Source of the DNA: Firmicutes bacterium UBA4996 | GTDB lineage: Bacteria; Bacillota; Limnochordia; Darwinibacteriales; Darwinibacteriaceae | DNA length: 37,178 nucleotides | Assembly: GCA_002396805.1 (NCBI GenBank) | Contig: DGYW01000005.1 | Coordinates: forward strand, 25,716 to 62,893 | Direction of reading: 5' to 3' | In this document: positions 1 to 9,033 of the stretch, piece by piece | Numbering within the stretch: the stretch's first letter is position 1 | Layout of the letters: every line of letters begins with the position of its first letter | Position numbers and translations under genes: made by a program | Notes under the pieces: generated by a model | Database searches by the model: none | The model's input: the letters and a program-made list of their open reading frames with translations, nothing else | Told to the model about the DNA's origin: nothing

Positions 1-2
1 TG

Positions 3-338
3 CTGGCCTCAGGGTTTCATACTTTGGTGGGGTTATTACTAACCTATGGGGCACGAGATTTTACGGGAATGTTGATGCGCTATATGATTTACGCCTTTGT
101 GTTCATGATCCCAGTCTTAGTTGATCACACGGGATTAGTTGACAACTATTGGTTTACTCTCATTCTTACTGCCTGTCCACCTCGAGCGGTAGTAGTATTA
201 TTAGATTCATCCGTAGGGGAACTCAATTGGGCACAAACGTTGTATGGACTAACTTATCTAATTGTGGTTGGGGCCGTATTGTTTAGAATGGCCGTGCACC
301 AGTTGGGAGCTTTTGCAGAGAAAGAAATGGGGGTGTAG
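3..338 (+). CDS. ABC-2 type exporter permease, C-terminal part (5' end outside window)
   Basis: The frame is open to the left edge, so this is the C-terminal part of a larger membrane protein. It shows two or three hydrophobic segments, roughly from the GLLLTYGARDF stretch through FVFMIPVLVD and ending with YLIVVGAVLFRMAV, then a short charged cytoplasmic tail. It stops 2 nt before the next permease gene, and the two look like the paired permeases of an ABC-2 exporter of the kind annotated as fluoroquinolone export permeases (Rv2686c/Rv2687c-like). The ATPase would be expected upstream, outside the window. The family assignment rests mainly on the neighbour, and the substrate is unknown. Confidence 0.6.
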   Translation: MASGFHTLVGLLLTYGARDFTGMLMRYMIYAFVFMIPVLVDHTGLVDNYWFTLILTACPPRAVVVLLDSSVGELNWAQTLYGLTYLIVVGAVLFRMAVHQLGAFAEKEMGV

Positions 339-340
339 CC

Positions 341-1066
341 ATGTACCTGAGTTTCATTCATGCTGAGTTCAAGAAGTGGATGCGCGATCCCATGTTGTCC
401 TTCATGATTGCTTATCCATTGGTTATTGGGCTTGTAGGCCGGTATGGCTTACGTTACATTGAAAGTGCTAGCGGCATTAGCCTGCTTCCTTATACCGATA
501 TCATCTTGGTGGTATTAACCCTCGTAACACCCAATATTTTCGGCGCCTTGCTAGGCTTCTCCATATTGGATGATAGAGATGATAACATCCTCCAAGCGGT
601 GCAGGTAACTCCCTTAAGTGTGGTAGGTTTCTTAGCGTTTCGTGTCTTGCTTGTAATGTTACTGTCGTTTGTCTCCACTTTGTTTGTGATGTGGTTTGTG
701 GAGATCGGAAATCTAGCCTGGTGGGATATGGTGACAGTTAGCATATTGTCGTCCTTGGCCGCACCTGCCACGGGGCTTTTAATCAATGCACTCGCAACCA
801 ACAAAGTAGAGGGCTTTGTGGCTATGAAGGGTGTTGTTGGTATCCTGATTGTGTTTCCTGTTGTGGGCTTGTTTTTTACTGACTTAAAAGAGCTCTTTTT
901 CGCCCTGGCTCCTGGTTTTTGGCCAGCAAAGGTGTTAAGTAGCTTGGTGCGGGGTCAAGGTTTATTGCTCTTCAGCGGAGCACAATATTATTGGTTTGGA
1001 GTGCTTTACGCACTAACTGTAAACTTTGCTATGAGCTATGCGTTTAAGAAGAAAGTGAGGGGCTAA
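341..1066 (+). CDS. ABC-2 type exporter permease (fluoroquinolone-exporter-like)
   Basis: A 241-residue integral membrane protein with about six hydrophobic segments. The N-terminus (FIHAEFKKWMRDPMLSFMI) is the typical entry of ABC-2 permeases: a short amphipathic cytoplasmic helix with an ExKKWxRDP pattern followed by the first membrane span. The middle has a long hydrophobic run near residues 95-160, and the protein ends in basic residues (FKKKVRG). The start ATG is preceded by GGGGGTG and begins 2 nt after the upstream permease stop, so the two are translationally linked. It most likely forms a heterodimeric exporter channel with that neighbour. Whether it exports drugs or a lipid-like compound cannot be told from the sequence. 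Confidence 0.75.
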   Translation: MYLSFIHAEFKKWMRDPMLSFMIAYPLVIGLVGRYGLRYIESASGISLLPYTDIILVVLTLVTPNIFGALLGFSILDDRDDNILQAVQVTPLSVVGFLAFRVLLVMLLSFVSTLFVMWFVEIGNLAWWDMVTVSILSSLAAPATGLLINALATNKVEGFVAMKGVVGILIVFPVVGLFFTDLKELFFALAPGFWPAKVLSSLVRGQGLLLFSGAQYYWFGVLYALTVNFAMSYAFKKKVRG

Positions 1067-1071
1067 GATAT

Positions 1072-2103
1072 ATGTACAGCTTTAACAATGACTATAGCGA
1101 AGGAGCACATCCAAGAATTTTAAACGCTCTAATCGAAACGAACGTAGAGCAGGCTGATGGGTATGGTGAGGATCAGTATACCTTAGAGGCGGTGGAGCTG
1201 ATCCAACAAAAAATCGGCCGTAGTGATGTGGATATCCATTTCATCTCAGGAGGAACTCAAACCAACTTAATCGCAATTTCTGCATTCTTAAGGCCCCACG
1301 AAGCGGTCGTTGCACCTTTTTCTGGGCACATCCTGGTCCACGAGACCGGAGCAATAGAAGCGACTGGTCACAAAATTATCTCTATGGTTGGGAGGGAAGG
1401 GAAACTTAGACCAGCCGATATCGCGGAAACACTAGAGCGCCACACCGATGAGCACATGGTCAAACCAAGACTGGTTTATATTTCTAACTCTACCGAAATA
1501 GGAACCATCTACAACAAGGATGAATTGATAGCCCTAAGTAGCTTTTGCCGAGAACATCAGTTGATTCTTTATTTAGATGGTGCCAGGCTTGGGTCCGCTC
1601 TAACCTCGTCACAAAACGATTTGACTCTCAATGACATTGCCAATCTAGTTGATGCTTTTTATATTGGTGGCACAAAAAACGGGGCCCTTCTGGGCGAAGC
1701 CTTGGTCATCTGTACCGACTCTTTGAAAGAAGACTTTAGGTACCATATCAAACAAAAGGGTGCATTACTCGCCAAGGGACGCCTTTTGGGGATTCAATTT
1801 CGCGAACTATTCAGTGACGAGTTGTTTTTCGATTTAGCCAGACACGCGAACCAACTCGCCCAAAAAATTCAGAGTGCGTTAATTGAAGTGGGCTGCTCTT
1901 TGTTGATCCATTCCCCTTCGAACCAGGTCTTTCCGATTTTGCCAAATCAGCTCATCAAAGAGTTGCAAAAAGATTATGCTTTCAATGTTTGGGAGAGGGT
2001 GGATGCCAATCACTCTGTTATTCGTTTGGTTACATCCTGGGCAACTGAAGAAGAGGTAGTAGATAAGTTTATTGAGGATTTCAAAGGACTTTCAAGCAAA
2101 TAA
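1072..2103 (+). CDS. Low-specificity threonine aldolase-like PLP enzyme
   Basis: A 343-residue fold-type I PLP enzyme of the beta-eliminating lyase/threonine aldolase family, expected to cleave L-threonine or allo-threonine to glycine and acetaldehyde in the cytoplasm. Visible marks are the N-terminal FNNDYSEGAHPRI segment, the cofactor-phosphate region SGGTQTN (59-65), LDGAR with Asp169 and Arg172, and the Schiff-base lysine Lys202 in GGTKNG. Length is normal for the family. It starts 5 nt after the ABC permease stop with GTGAGGGG upstream, so it probably belongs to the same transcript, although no functional link to the exporter is obvious. A related beta-hydroxy amino acid or tyrosine/tryptophan-lyase-type activity cannot be excluded. 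Confidence 0.85.
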   Translation: MYSFNNDYSEGAHPRILNALIETNVEQADGYGEDQYTLEAVELIQQKIGRSDVDIHFISGGTQTNLIAISAFLRPHEAVVAPFSGHILVHETGAIEATGHKIISMVGREGKLRPADIAETLERHTDEHMVKPRLVYISNSTEIGTIYNKDELIALSSFCREHQLILYLDGARLGSALTSSQNDLTLNDIANLVDAFYIGGTKNGALLGEALVICTDSLKEDFRYHIKQKGALLAKGRLLGIQFRELFSDELFFDLARHANQLAQKIQSALIEVGCSLLIHSPSNQVFPILPNQLIKELQKDYAFNVWERVDANHSVIRLVTSWATEEEVVDKFIEDFKGLSSK

Positions 2104-2104
2104 G

Positions 2105-2128
2105 TAAGACCGCTGTTTTGCGGTCTTA
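2105..2128. terminator. Hairpin between convergent genes (weak terminator)
   Basis: A perfect 9-bp stem (TAAGACCGC / GCGGTCTTA) with a 6-nt loop TGTTTT sits exactly in the 22-nt gap between convergent genes and includes the stop codon of the minus-strand gene. No U-run follows on either strand, so it may terminate poorly or act only as a 3'-end stabiliser. Confidence 0.5.
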
Positions 2129-3751
2129 GACTCGGCGTCCTCCTACATAAGTAGCTGTTACTGGCATACTAAGCAGTTGTTCTGCTGGTATCTTGGTGGG
2201 ATCTTCCGGCAATACAACAAAATCTGCTAGTTTTCCCACGCTTAAGCTTCCTTTTATCGCTTCTTCATGGGCTGCATAAGCTGAACCCGTTGTGAACAAT
2301 GCTAATGCTTCCATTGGAGTGAGGCACTGCTGTTTATGCCAGCCTCCCGAGGGGTGACCTTGATGATCTTGACGGGTGATGGCAGCGTGGAGGCCCCACA
2401 AGGGATTACAGTCTTCGACAGGACTATCAGATCCTCCCGCAGTACGGATCCCCACTTTATTCATGGTCTTCCAGGCATAGGCGTACTCTGCGTTCTTAAC
2501 ACCTATTCTCTGCTCCACAAAATGTAGGTCAGTAGGCACAAAGATGGGCTGAATATCAGCGACGATACCCAGGCTTGCCATACGGATTAGTTGATCATGC
2601 CTAGTGATTTGGGCATGAATGATCCGAGGACGGGCTGTCCATTGGGGGATGGTCTTCTTGGTCTGTTCATAGCTATCCATGACCATATCAATGGCTCGAT
2701 CTCCAATGGCGTGGATCGCCACTTGTAGGTTAGCTTGGGCTGCTAGAGAAACGAGCTCATCCAGCTCTTCTTGGGTATGGATGGGCATCCCCGAAGTATG
2801 GGGTGCATCGGCGTAGGGGTAGGTGAGGGCCGCAGTTCGGCCACCTAAGGAGCCGTCAGCAAAGAGCTTTAAGGGTCCAAGGGTGACTTGAGATCCTAAC
2901 TTGGGATAGTCGTTTCGTACTTCTAGGTAAGAAGCCAGATCGTCGGGAGTAGGCATGGTGGCCTGTAGATTTACTCTAATGGGTAGCTCCCCAGCCTCTG
3001 CCAACTGGCGATAGGCCTCCAAGCGAGTGTTTAATGAGGTTGCTCCATGAAGATCATTGCTTTGGACAGTTGTTAATCCTAGAACAGCAGCAGTTTGGCT
3101 TGCTTTACGGAGAACCCGCTTGAAATCAGTGGTGGTCGGCGCTGGGATCAAATTCCTTACCAACCCTATGGCATTTTCCCGGAGAATGCCCGTAGGTTCT
3201 CCTGTGAGCTCGTCCCGATCGATGCTTCCCCCAGGAGGGTTAGGCGTATTAGCGTTAATACCAGCCAGGTGCAGCGCCTTGGAGTTAGCCACACAGATAT
3301 GTCCACAGACCCGGGTGAAGAGCACTGGGCGGGTCGTAGAGATCTGATCTAGGTCTGATTTCGTGGGCAAAGTTTTCGCCAGAAAGGTCGCGTCATTGAA
3401 GCCTCGACCTAATATCCACTCCTGGATGGGACTGTTCGAGGAAAATTTCTGACCTAGCTGGATCACCTCCTGAACGGAGCGAGCTTTTGTTAAATCCACT
3501 CCGTCCATGCTCTGACCCCAGTTGATTAAATGCATATGGCTGTCGTTAAAACCGGGGACTACCACTTGACCTCCGAGGTCCTCACATTTGGTAGCTGGCG
3601 AAGCCAAAGTGAGTATATCTTCCTTTTTTCCGATCGCGAGGATTCTATCTTCCCCTATGGCCATGGCCTCTGCCACCGGTTGTGCAGAATCGAGGGTTAT
3701 AATCTTTGCGTTGTAGAAAATTTTCGTGGGCACTACAGGAAGTGTTGCCAT
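2126..3751 (-). CDS. YtcJ-like metal-dependent amidohydrolase
   Basis: An amidohydrolase-superfamily protein of the YtcJ / N-substituted formamide deformylase group, expected to hydrolyse an amide or related bond in an unknown substrate in the cytoplasm. It has the N-terminal small beta domain (FYNAKIITLD), the HxH metal motif in GFNDSHMHL, the HAIGDRAID motif, the IIHAQ histidine and GGSDSPVE near the C-terminus, all expected for the family. The frame is open to 3766, but the ATG at 3751 has GGAGG 8 nt upstream whereas the outer ATG has only an A-rich stretch, so I use 3751 (541 aa). It lies 27 nt downstream of the polysaccharide deacetylase gene, probably in one operon. Confidence 0.88.
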   Translation of the reverse strand: MATLPVVPTKIFYNAKIITLDSAQPVAEAMAIGEDRILAIGKKEDILTLASPATKCEDLGGQVVVPGFNDSHMHLINWGQSMDGVDLTKARSVQEVIQLGQKFSSNSPIQEWILGRGFNDATFLAKTLPTKSDLDQISTTRPVLFTRVCGHICVANSKALHLAGINANTPNPPGGSIDRDELTGEPTGILRENAIGLVRNLIPAPTTTDFKRVLRKASQTAAVLGLTTVQSNDLHGATSLNTRLEAYRQLAEAGELPIRVNLQATMPTPDDLASYLEVRNDYPKLGSQVTLGPLKLFADGSLGGRTAALTYPYADAPHTSGMPIHTQEELDELVSLAAQANLQVAIHAIGDRAIDMVMDSYEQTKKTIPQWTARPRIIHAQITRHDQLIRMASLGIVADIQPIFVPTDLHFVEQRIGVKNAEYAYAWKTMNKVGIRTAGGSDSPVEDCNPLWGLHAAITRQDHQGHPSGGWHKQQCLTPMEALALFTTGSAYAAHEEAIKGSLSVGKLADFVVLPEDPTKIPAEQLLSMPVTATYVGGRRV

Positions 3752-3778
3752 GGATTTTGCCTCCATTCGATTCTTTTC

Positions 3779-4546
3779 TTAGTCAAGCTGTGTTACGGTG
3801 ACAAAGTCATAACCTAACGTTCGTAGCGTTCTAATCAATTCTGGCAGAACGTCCACCGTGCTCTTGTTATTGCAGTGCATGAGGACAATGGCGTTAGGAT
3901 GATGGAGTCGTAAGATCCGGTCAATAATTTGCGCTGGTTTGTTTCTGCTTGGATCCCAATCGAAGGTATCTAAAGACCAGCGAACGATCTTCCAGCCCTC
4001 GGCGTTTAAGGACTGCACAGAGTCTACACGTAAAGAACCATAGGGAGGGCGCATAATCAGAGGATAATAGCCCGTGAGTTTCTCCACTGCCCTTGAGGTG
4101 GGATCAAGTTCTAGCCTAATGATTTCCTCGTTACTCAATAGTTCAAAATCCACATGGGTGCGGGAGTGATTGGCAATCAGGTGTCCGTCGGTAAAGATAC
4201 GTTTCAGCATTTCTGGATACCATTCTACCTTCTCCCCTAAGACAAAAAAAGTAGCAGGCACTTGCTCGGTCCGGAGAATTTCGAGAAGCTGGGGAGTATA
4301 CCGTAGATCGGGTCCATCGTCGAAGGTGAGAGCTACTTTTTTCTTGGCTACAGGTGGTGGTAGTGGCTCAGGTGCTGGAACTGGTTTTTTAGTGCGAACC
4401 ACAGGACCTTCTTTCAGCACAGTGTTGGGAGGATTCGCCTCCACGACCTCAGTGATATGTTCTTGGGACCCATAGACAGGGCGAACCATTAATATCAGTA
4501 GAAGAATTAGAAGAAGGGCCATCGTGCCCTTTTTTTTCGTTAGCAT
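3779..4546 (-). CDS. Secreted polysaccharide deacetylase (NodB/CE4 domain)
   Basis: A carbohydrate esterase family 4 enzyme that removes N-acetyl groups from peptidoglycan or another amino-sugar polymer outside the cytoplasmic membrane. From the ATG at 4546 (AGGAG 8 nt upstream) the 255-residue protein starts with MLTKKKG and a hydrophobic signal peptide or anchor to about residue 27, then a proline-rich linker (PVPAPEPLPPPV). The NodB core follows: TFDDGPD (motif 1), HSRTH (motif 2, metal histidines), RPPYGS (motif 3), DTFDWDP (motif 4) and LMHC (motif 5). Upstream in-frame starts at 4573 (ATG) and 4585 (TTG) lack a good ribosome binding site. It resembles the PdaA/PdaB-type deacetylases of spore formers; the exact role is not determinable. 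Confidence 0.9.
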   Translation of the reverse strand: MLTKKKGTMALLLILLLILMVRPVYGSQEHITEVVEANPPNTVLKEGPVVRTKKPVPAPEPLPPPVAKKKVALTFDDGPDLRYTPQLLEILRTEQVPATFFVLGEKVEWYPEMLKRIFTDGHLIANHSRTHVDFELLSNEEIIRLELDPTSRAVEKLTGYYPLIMRPPYGSLRVDSVQSLNAEGWKIVRWSLDTFDWDPSRNKPAQIIDRILRLHHPNAIVLMHCNNKSTVDVLPELIRTLRTLGYDFVTVTQLD

Positions 4547-4683
4547 GCTATGCACTCCTGAATTAAAGCTCATGGTTGAAAGCAAGTTCGTGATCCTTCC
4601 AGGCTTTCCCTTCTAAGCGGGAGAAAAGGGCCAATTTTAATGCGCACGATTGTTATTATCATGTTACAAATGATTCTGAAAGG

Positions 4684-4703
4684 TTATTTTCAAATGGAAA
4701 TAA
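4684..4703. promoter_or_regulatory. Imperfect 20-bp palindrome in divergent intergenic region
   Basis: TTATTTTCAAATGGAAATAA matches its own reverse complement at 16 of 20 positions and lies between the divergent deacetylase and chemoreceptor genes, 63 nt before the receptor start. It could be an operator. A/T-rich sequence forms such palindromes by chance, so support is weak. The rest of 4547-4766 shows no confident promoter. Confidence 0.25.
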
Positions 4704-4766
4704 AGGCAGGGATTTGTCAGCCCTTGGAGAAGAAACAAGCAAAGAACATTAAGGGGGCTGTAATGG

Positions 4767-6668
4767 GTGAAGTCGCTACGAGCAAAAATGATTCTGGCGT
4801 TTTCTGTACCTGTAGCAATATTGTTGATAATTTTTGCTTTTGTTTTCATCTATCAGATCAAGAACACTATTTTACCTTTGACAGAAGAAATGAGTAGCGA
4901 AATTGTGCTGAACAGGGCGGTGCAGGTCAATGATCGACTAGAGGAGTACTTGCGGGAGGCAGGATTTGTAGCCAAGGCCTTTTTCGGTGGCTATGCTATT
5001 GATGTGAGCACTCTACAAGCCAGCCAGCTAACTCATTATCAGTCCTTGATTCGTTCAGACATTGCCAACCGCAAGCGAAACTTGCGTGAAGGAATCTATG
5101 ATGTCTTTTTTGTGGATCCTCTTGGCAATCGCTATGGGGGAGATGGTACCATGTCTGACGCTAAAGACACTCCTTACTTCCAGGCAGTCCTGGTGGAGAA
5201 CGAAGAATCATTTGTGACTAGCCCTTACCTTAATTCCTCGGGTGATCTTGTGCTAGATGTGATCCAAGAAGTTATTAACGACGACGGAGTGAAGGTAGGA
5301 TTGTTAGGTATACAAGTACCCTTTGATACCCTGAGTAGTTTTGCCATCGATGCCCGGATAGGTCAAGAGGGCTATGGTTGGATCAGCGATGCTCAAGGCC
5401 TGATCATTACCCATCCAGATCCTACTGTGGCGTTGGATTTAAACCTATTGGAATCGAGTCAGAAAGGCTATCAAGGTCTAGAAGCCGTCGGTGCGCGAGC
5501 CTTAAATAAACAGAGTGGCTCGGCAACGATTACCCTACCTCAAGGGGACAAGCAATTAGTGTTTTTTGAACCCATTCCTGGCTCTACTAACTGGACCTTG
5601 GCGATTAGCATGCCGCTGGAGGCGATCTTAGGAAGAACAGACACTATGCGCGTGTTTACTTTTGGCGCCTTCGCCTTATTAATCGTATTTAGTATTTTAG
5701 TGGCGGTAATAATGTCAAACAATGTGGTCAAGCCGGTACAACTTATAGCCCAAGGTCTTAACGAGATCTCCGGTGGAGACCTCACTAGTTGTGTAGAGTT
5801 AACTCGCTCTGATGAAGTGGGTCAAATGGCTAGCTGCTTCAACCAAATGATTAGCACTTTGCAAGAGATAATCGCAGGGATTACTAGCGCCATCACAGCT
5901 ATTTCTCAAGATACTGCCACCTTGACTCAGATCTCCGAAAGCAACTCTGTGTCCCTTACTCAGGTGGCAGCCACCACTGTGCAGTTTGCTACTACGGCAG
6001 AGCAAAGTAGTGAGCGTGCTCAGCTCATGAGTGAACAGGCCCAGGACGCCTTGGTCTTGGCTGGAGATGGAATGAAACAGATCGAGCTTTCGGGAGAGAT
6101 CATGGTGACCATTGACCAAACTGCCAAACAATCTGTGCAAGCTATTCGCTCCTTGCAACAAGAAATTAGCAAAATCGGGGAGATGATCGACTCCATTTCT
6201 GATATCGCCGAACAGACAAATCTCTTGGCTTTAAATGCGGCTATAGAAGCTGCACGAGCTGGGGAAGAAGGACGTGGTTTTTCGGTGGTCGCTCAAGAAG
6301 TGCGCAATTTAGCGGAGCAGACTCAAACTTTAGTGACTGAAGTTCGCTCCATCATGGATGCGGTGAGTGTTCAAGCTGAGCGTGCAGTCCAGGTTAGCGC
6401 CGCTAATGATCGTGAAGTGGATCGCGGTATCGGGGTGTTGGACGAAACTAAACAGGCCTTTACCTTCATTGCTGCTAATATCGAGGAGACGGTGCGGAGC
6501 TTTGAAGAGGTGGCTAGAGCTACTCAAGAATTGGCTTTAGGTAGCGAAGAAATCTCCATAGCCACAGAGCGCCAGAGTAGTTCTGTAGATGAGGTGGCGC
6601 GAGTAGCGGTCTCCGTTGGCCACATGGTGGAAGAGTTAAAAGTCTTAGTGGGCAGATTCAGAATGTGA
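4767..6668 (+). CDS. Methyl-accepting chemotaxis protein with extracytoplasmic Cache-type sensor
   Basis: A transmembrane chemoreceptor of 633 residues that senses a ligand outside the membrane and controls CheA/CheW. Order of parts: short basic N-terminus, TM1 (about 8-31), an extracytoplasmic domain (32-290) with a double-Cache look (YDVFFVDPLGNRYGGDG, DTPYFQAV, GLLGIQVPFDTL, EGYGWISDAQGLIITHPDP), TM2 (about 297-317), HAMP (318-370) and a methyl-accepting signalling domain. The conserved hairpin tip EQTNLLALNAAIEAARAGEE is at residues 482-501. The start is GTG with AAGGGGG 9 nt upstream. No Che genes are nearby, so it is a stand-alone receptor; ligands of such Cache domains are often amino acids or organic acids. 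The organism is therefore probably motile. Confidence 0.95.
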   Translation: MKSLRAKMILAFSVPVAILLIIFAFVFIYQIKNTILPLTEEMSSEIVLNRAVQVNDRLEEYLREAGFVAKAFFGGYAIDVSTLQASQLTHYQSLIRSDIANRKRNLREGIYDVFFVDPLGNRYGGDGTMSDAKDTPYFQAVLVENEESFVTSPYLNSSGDLVLDVIQEVINDDGVKVGLLGIQVPFDTLSSFAIDARIGQEGYGWISDAQGLIITHPDPTVALDLNLLESSQKGYQGLEAVGARALNKQSGSATITLPQGDKQLVFFEPIPGSTNWTLAISMPLEAILGRTDTMRVFTFGAFALLIVFSILVAVIMSNNVVKPVQLIAQGLNEISGGDLTSCVELTRSDEVGQMASCFNQMISTLQEIIAGITSAITAISQDTATLTQISESNSVSLTQVAATTVQFATTAEQSSERAQLMSEQAQDALVLAGDGMKQIELSGEIMVTIDQTAKQSVQAIRSLQQEISKIGEMIDSISDIAEQTNLLALNAAIEAARAGEEGRGFSVVAQEVRNLAEQTQTLVTEVRSIMDAVSVQAERAVQVSAANDREVDRGIGVLDETKQAFTFIAANIEETVRSFEEVARATQELALGSEEISIATERQSSSVDEVARVAVSVGHMVEELKVLVGRFRM

Positions 6669-6692
6669 TATACTAGGCAGGTAGAAAGGGAG

Positions 6693-7715
6693 TTGGTTTC
6701 GCTGCTTACTAGTATTTTTCCCGGAGTTGTGGTCGCGGTAGTCATCGCATTCGTATCTGTATTGTTGGGACAAGCATTACCCTTGGTGGGCTCTAGTGTT
6801 CTAGCCTTAGCTATTGGCTTAGCTCTAAACTTAATCTTGAAAGATACCCAGGATAAGCTGGCTCCTGGCTTAAGATTTAGCTCTCGGACCATCTTGCGTC
6901 TGGCCATTATTCTGCTCGGGTCCAGTTTAAGTGTAGCAGAGATCTACGAGGTAGGACGTTACTCCGTATTAGTTATGGTGTTTACTTTAAGTGCCGCCTT
7001 TGGGTTCGGTTATCTCTTTGGCTATCTCTTAAACGTCAATTGGAAAATGAGCACCTTGATTTCTGCAGGGACTGGTATTTGCGGAGGATCAGCCATTATG
7101 GCTCTTTCCCCAGTAATTGAGGCCGAGGCTAGTGATGTGACCTACTCCATCGCAGCCACTTTTATTTTTGATGTAGCTATGATTATTCTCTTTCCCATTG
7201 CAGGGCGTTGGTTGGGCTTATCGGATTTGGCTTTTGGTTTGTGGACCGGCACAGCAGTGAATGACACTTCATCTGTGGTGGCCGCGGGTTATGCCTATAG
7301 CGAGGTAGCCGGTGCCTTCGCTACCATTGTCAAACTCACGCGGACTCTCTCCATTATTCCAATCGTATTGGCCTTCTCAGTTCTAGGAGTGGCCAAGAAG
7401 GGGAAAGCACAAGAAGGCGAGGCAAGCGAGTTTAATCGATGGGCTCATTTGCGCTCCATTACTCCGTGGTTTATCTTTTGGTTCGTGGCTTTCGCAGCCT
7501 TAAATAGCCTCGGTTTTATTCCGGAAGCTGTAGGTCAGGTCTTTAAAGTCACCAGTCGCTTTTTCATGACCATGGCCTTGGGGGCAATCGGGCTGAGCAC
7601 GGATATGGATAAGCTTGCGCAAGCTGGTTGGGCACCTATGTTTTTAGGCTTTATTGTCTCAGCCATCGTGGTAGTAGTATCACTTGCGGTTCAGTATGGT
7701 TTAGGTCAAATCTAA
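6693..7715 (+). CDS. YeiH-family putative sulfate exporter
   Basis: A polytopic membrane protein (about 340 residues, about ten hydrophobic segments) of the YeiH / UPF0324 family, named putative sulfate exporters. Signature stretches are GTGICGGSAIMALSPVI (helix break and anion-binding-like loop), FGLWTGTAVNDTSSVVAAG and the C-terminal GAIGLSTDMDKLAQAG. The function in this family is only inferred from sulfonate or taurine gene neighbourhoods elsewhere, and no sulfur genes are seen here. It begins 24 nt after the chemoreceptor gene. The TTG start at 6693 directly abuts the purine-rich stretch GAAAGGGAG, so the true start is uncertain. An intrinsic terminator follows. Confidence 0.85.
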   Translation: MVSLLTSIFPGVVVAVVIAFVSVLLGQALPLVGSSVLALAIGLALNLILKDTQDKLAPGLRFSSRTILRLAIILLGSSLSVAEIYEVGRYSVLVMVFTLSAAFGFGYLFGYLLNVNWKMSTLISAGTGICGGSAIMALSPVIEAEASDVTYSIAATFIFDVAMIILFPIAGRWLGLSDLAFGLWTGTAVNDTSSVVAAGYAYSEVAGAFATIVKLTRTLSIIPIVLAFSVLGVAKKGKAQEGEASEFNRWAHLRSITPWFIFWFVAFAALNSLGFIPEAVGQVFKVTSRFFMTMALGAIGLSTDMDKLAQAGWAPMFLGFIVSAIVVVVSLAVQYGLGQI

Positions 7716-7731
7716 AAGGAAAATTGAAGAG

Positions 7732-7771
7732 AAAAAGCCCCTTGACGCGAAAAGTGATTAAGGGGCTTTTT
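7732..7771. terminator. Bidirectional intrinsic terminator
   Basis: A 12-bp stem AAAAAGCCCCTT / AAGGGGCTTTTT with a 16-nt loop, flanked by A-run and T-run, lies between the convergent transporter and flavodiiron genes. It reads as a rho-independent terminator on both strands. Confidence 0.9.
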
Positions 7772-7787
7772 ACTTCTTTAAGTAGGT

Positions 7788-8981
7788 TTACAGGCTACGG
7801 ACAAATTGGCGACCGAATTCTTGACAAGCTTTAAGACCTTCTTCATCTGGTACCCAGAGGGCACGGTGACCTTCTGTTACTAGCTCAAAACCGGCCTCAA
7901 CCAGATCCTCGCTCAGTAATTTAACTGATTCACCACTCCACCCATAACTACCAAAGGCTGCGGCCTTTTTGTTTTTGAATTTCATGCCTTTGACCATTTC
8001 GAGCAAGGCGCCCATGGAGGAGAGGTAGCGATTATTTATTGTGGAAGAACCAGCTAGAATAGCCTTGGACTTAAAGATTTCTGTGACAATATCGTTCTTA
8101 TCGGTCTTCGCGGCGTTCATCAGCTTTACTATTACCTTCGGATCTTCCTTTTGCATTCCTGCAACTATGGCCTCTGCCATTAAGCGGGTTGACTCCCACA
8201 TGGTGTCATAAACGATAGTGATCTGGTTTTCTTGGTATGCATCAGCCCACTCTAAATATTGGTGAACGATTTGCAGCGGATCCTCTTTCCAGATTACACC
8301 GTGGCTGGTGCAAATGAGATTCACGGGTAGCTCTAGTGCTAGCACTTCTTTGATCTTTCTGGTCACTAAATTGCTGAATGGCGTTAGGATATTGGCATAA
8401 TACTTCAGGGCCTCAGCGTTCAATTCACACTCGTCGACCTTATCGTTATACAAGGTTTCAGTGGCGTAATGTTGCCCGAAAGCGTCATTACTAAACAAAA
8501 TGTTCTCACCAGTCATGTAGGTAAACATGGAGTCTGGCCAGTGGAGCATAGGTGCTTCTACAAAGACAAATTGGGATTCACCTAGATCCAAGGTGTCACC
8601 AGTACGCACAGTGACAAAATTCCAATCTTCATGGAAATGCCCTTGGATGATTTTCTTACCATTATTGGTGCAGTAAATTGGGGTATCAGGTATTTCCCGC
8701 ATCAATTCAGGTAAGGCACCACTATGATCAATCTCCGCATGGTTTATAATGATGTAATCTATTTCTTTTAGATCGATCTCTTTTTTAAGGTTGGTCACAA
8801 ACTCTTTGTCATAAGGTAACCACACTGTATCAATCAGTGCGATTTTTTCATCCCTAACTAAATAGGAATTATAAGAGGAGCCCCGTCGCGTAGAGAACTC
8901 GTCACCATGAAACTTTTTTAACTCCCAGTCTACCTTTCCAACCCAAGTGACTTTCTCAGTTATTTTCTTGGCTACTTGCAT
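7788..8981 (-). CDS. fprA: Flavodiiron protein (FprA, A-type flavoprotein)
   Basis: A cytoplasmic flavodiiron protein of 397 residues that reduces O2 to water or NO to N2O using rubredoxin or another donor, protecting anaerobes. The N-terminal metallo-beta-lactamase-like domain (1-250) carries the full diiron ligand set: His81, Glu83 and Asp85 in HAEIDH with His86, His147 in LHWPDS, Asp166 in SNDAFG and His227 in TSHG. The C-terminal flavodoxin domain (from about 254) starts with TIVYDTMWESTRLMAEAI for FMN binding. There is no fused rubredoxin. The start ATG has AAAGGAG upstream. A promoter sits in the 52-nt gap behind the 2H phosphoesterase gene, so it can be expressed on its own. Confidence 0.95.
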   Translation of the reverse strand: MQVAKKITEKVTWVGKVDWELKKFHGDEFSTRRGSSYNSYLVRDEKIALIDTVWLPYDKEFVTNLKKEIDLKEIDYIIINHAEIDHSGALPELMREIPDTPIYCTNNGKKIIQGHFHEDWNFVTVRTGDTLDLGESQFVFVEAPMLHWPDSMFTYMTGENILFSNDAFGQHYATETLYNDKVDECELNAEALKYYANILTPFSNLVTRKIKEVLALELPVNLICTSHGVIWKEDPLQIVHQYLEWADAYQENQITIVYDTMWESTRLMAEAIVAGMQKEDPKVIVKLMNAAKTDKNDIVTEIFKSKAILAGSSTINNRYLSSMGALLEMVKGMKFKNKKAAAFGSYGWSGESVKLLSEDLVEAGFELVTEGHRALWVPDEEGLKACQEFGRQFVRSL

Positions 8982-9002
8982 ACAAACACTCCTTTCAGCT
9001 TG

Positions 9003-9031
9003 ATAATACCAAACTACTCCAAATTAGACAA
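9003..9031 (-). promoter_or_regulatory. Sigma-A type promoter of the flavodiiron gene
   Basis: On the minus strand TTGTCT (9031-9026) and TATTAT (9008-9003) are separated by exactly 17 bp. The -10 box ends 22 nt before the flavodiiron start codon, leaving room for the AAAGGAG ribosome binding site. Confidence 0.6.
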
Positions 9032-9033
9032 GT

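Noticed and set aside
2105..2128. Strong bidirectional terminator between the threonine aldolase and amidohydrolase genes
   Set aside because: The stem is perfect but there is no U-run on either side, so it is listed only as a weak terminator.
5799..6161. Antisense open frame of 120 codons inside the chemoreceptor gene
   Set aside because: It mirrors the repetitive coiled-coil coding region of the receptor and has no ribosome binding site or family match.
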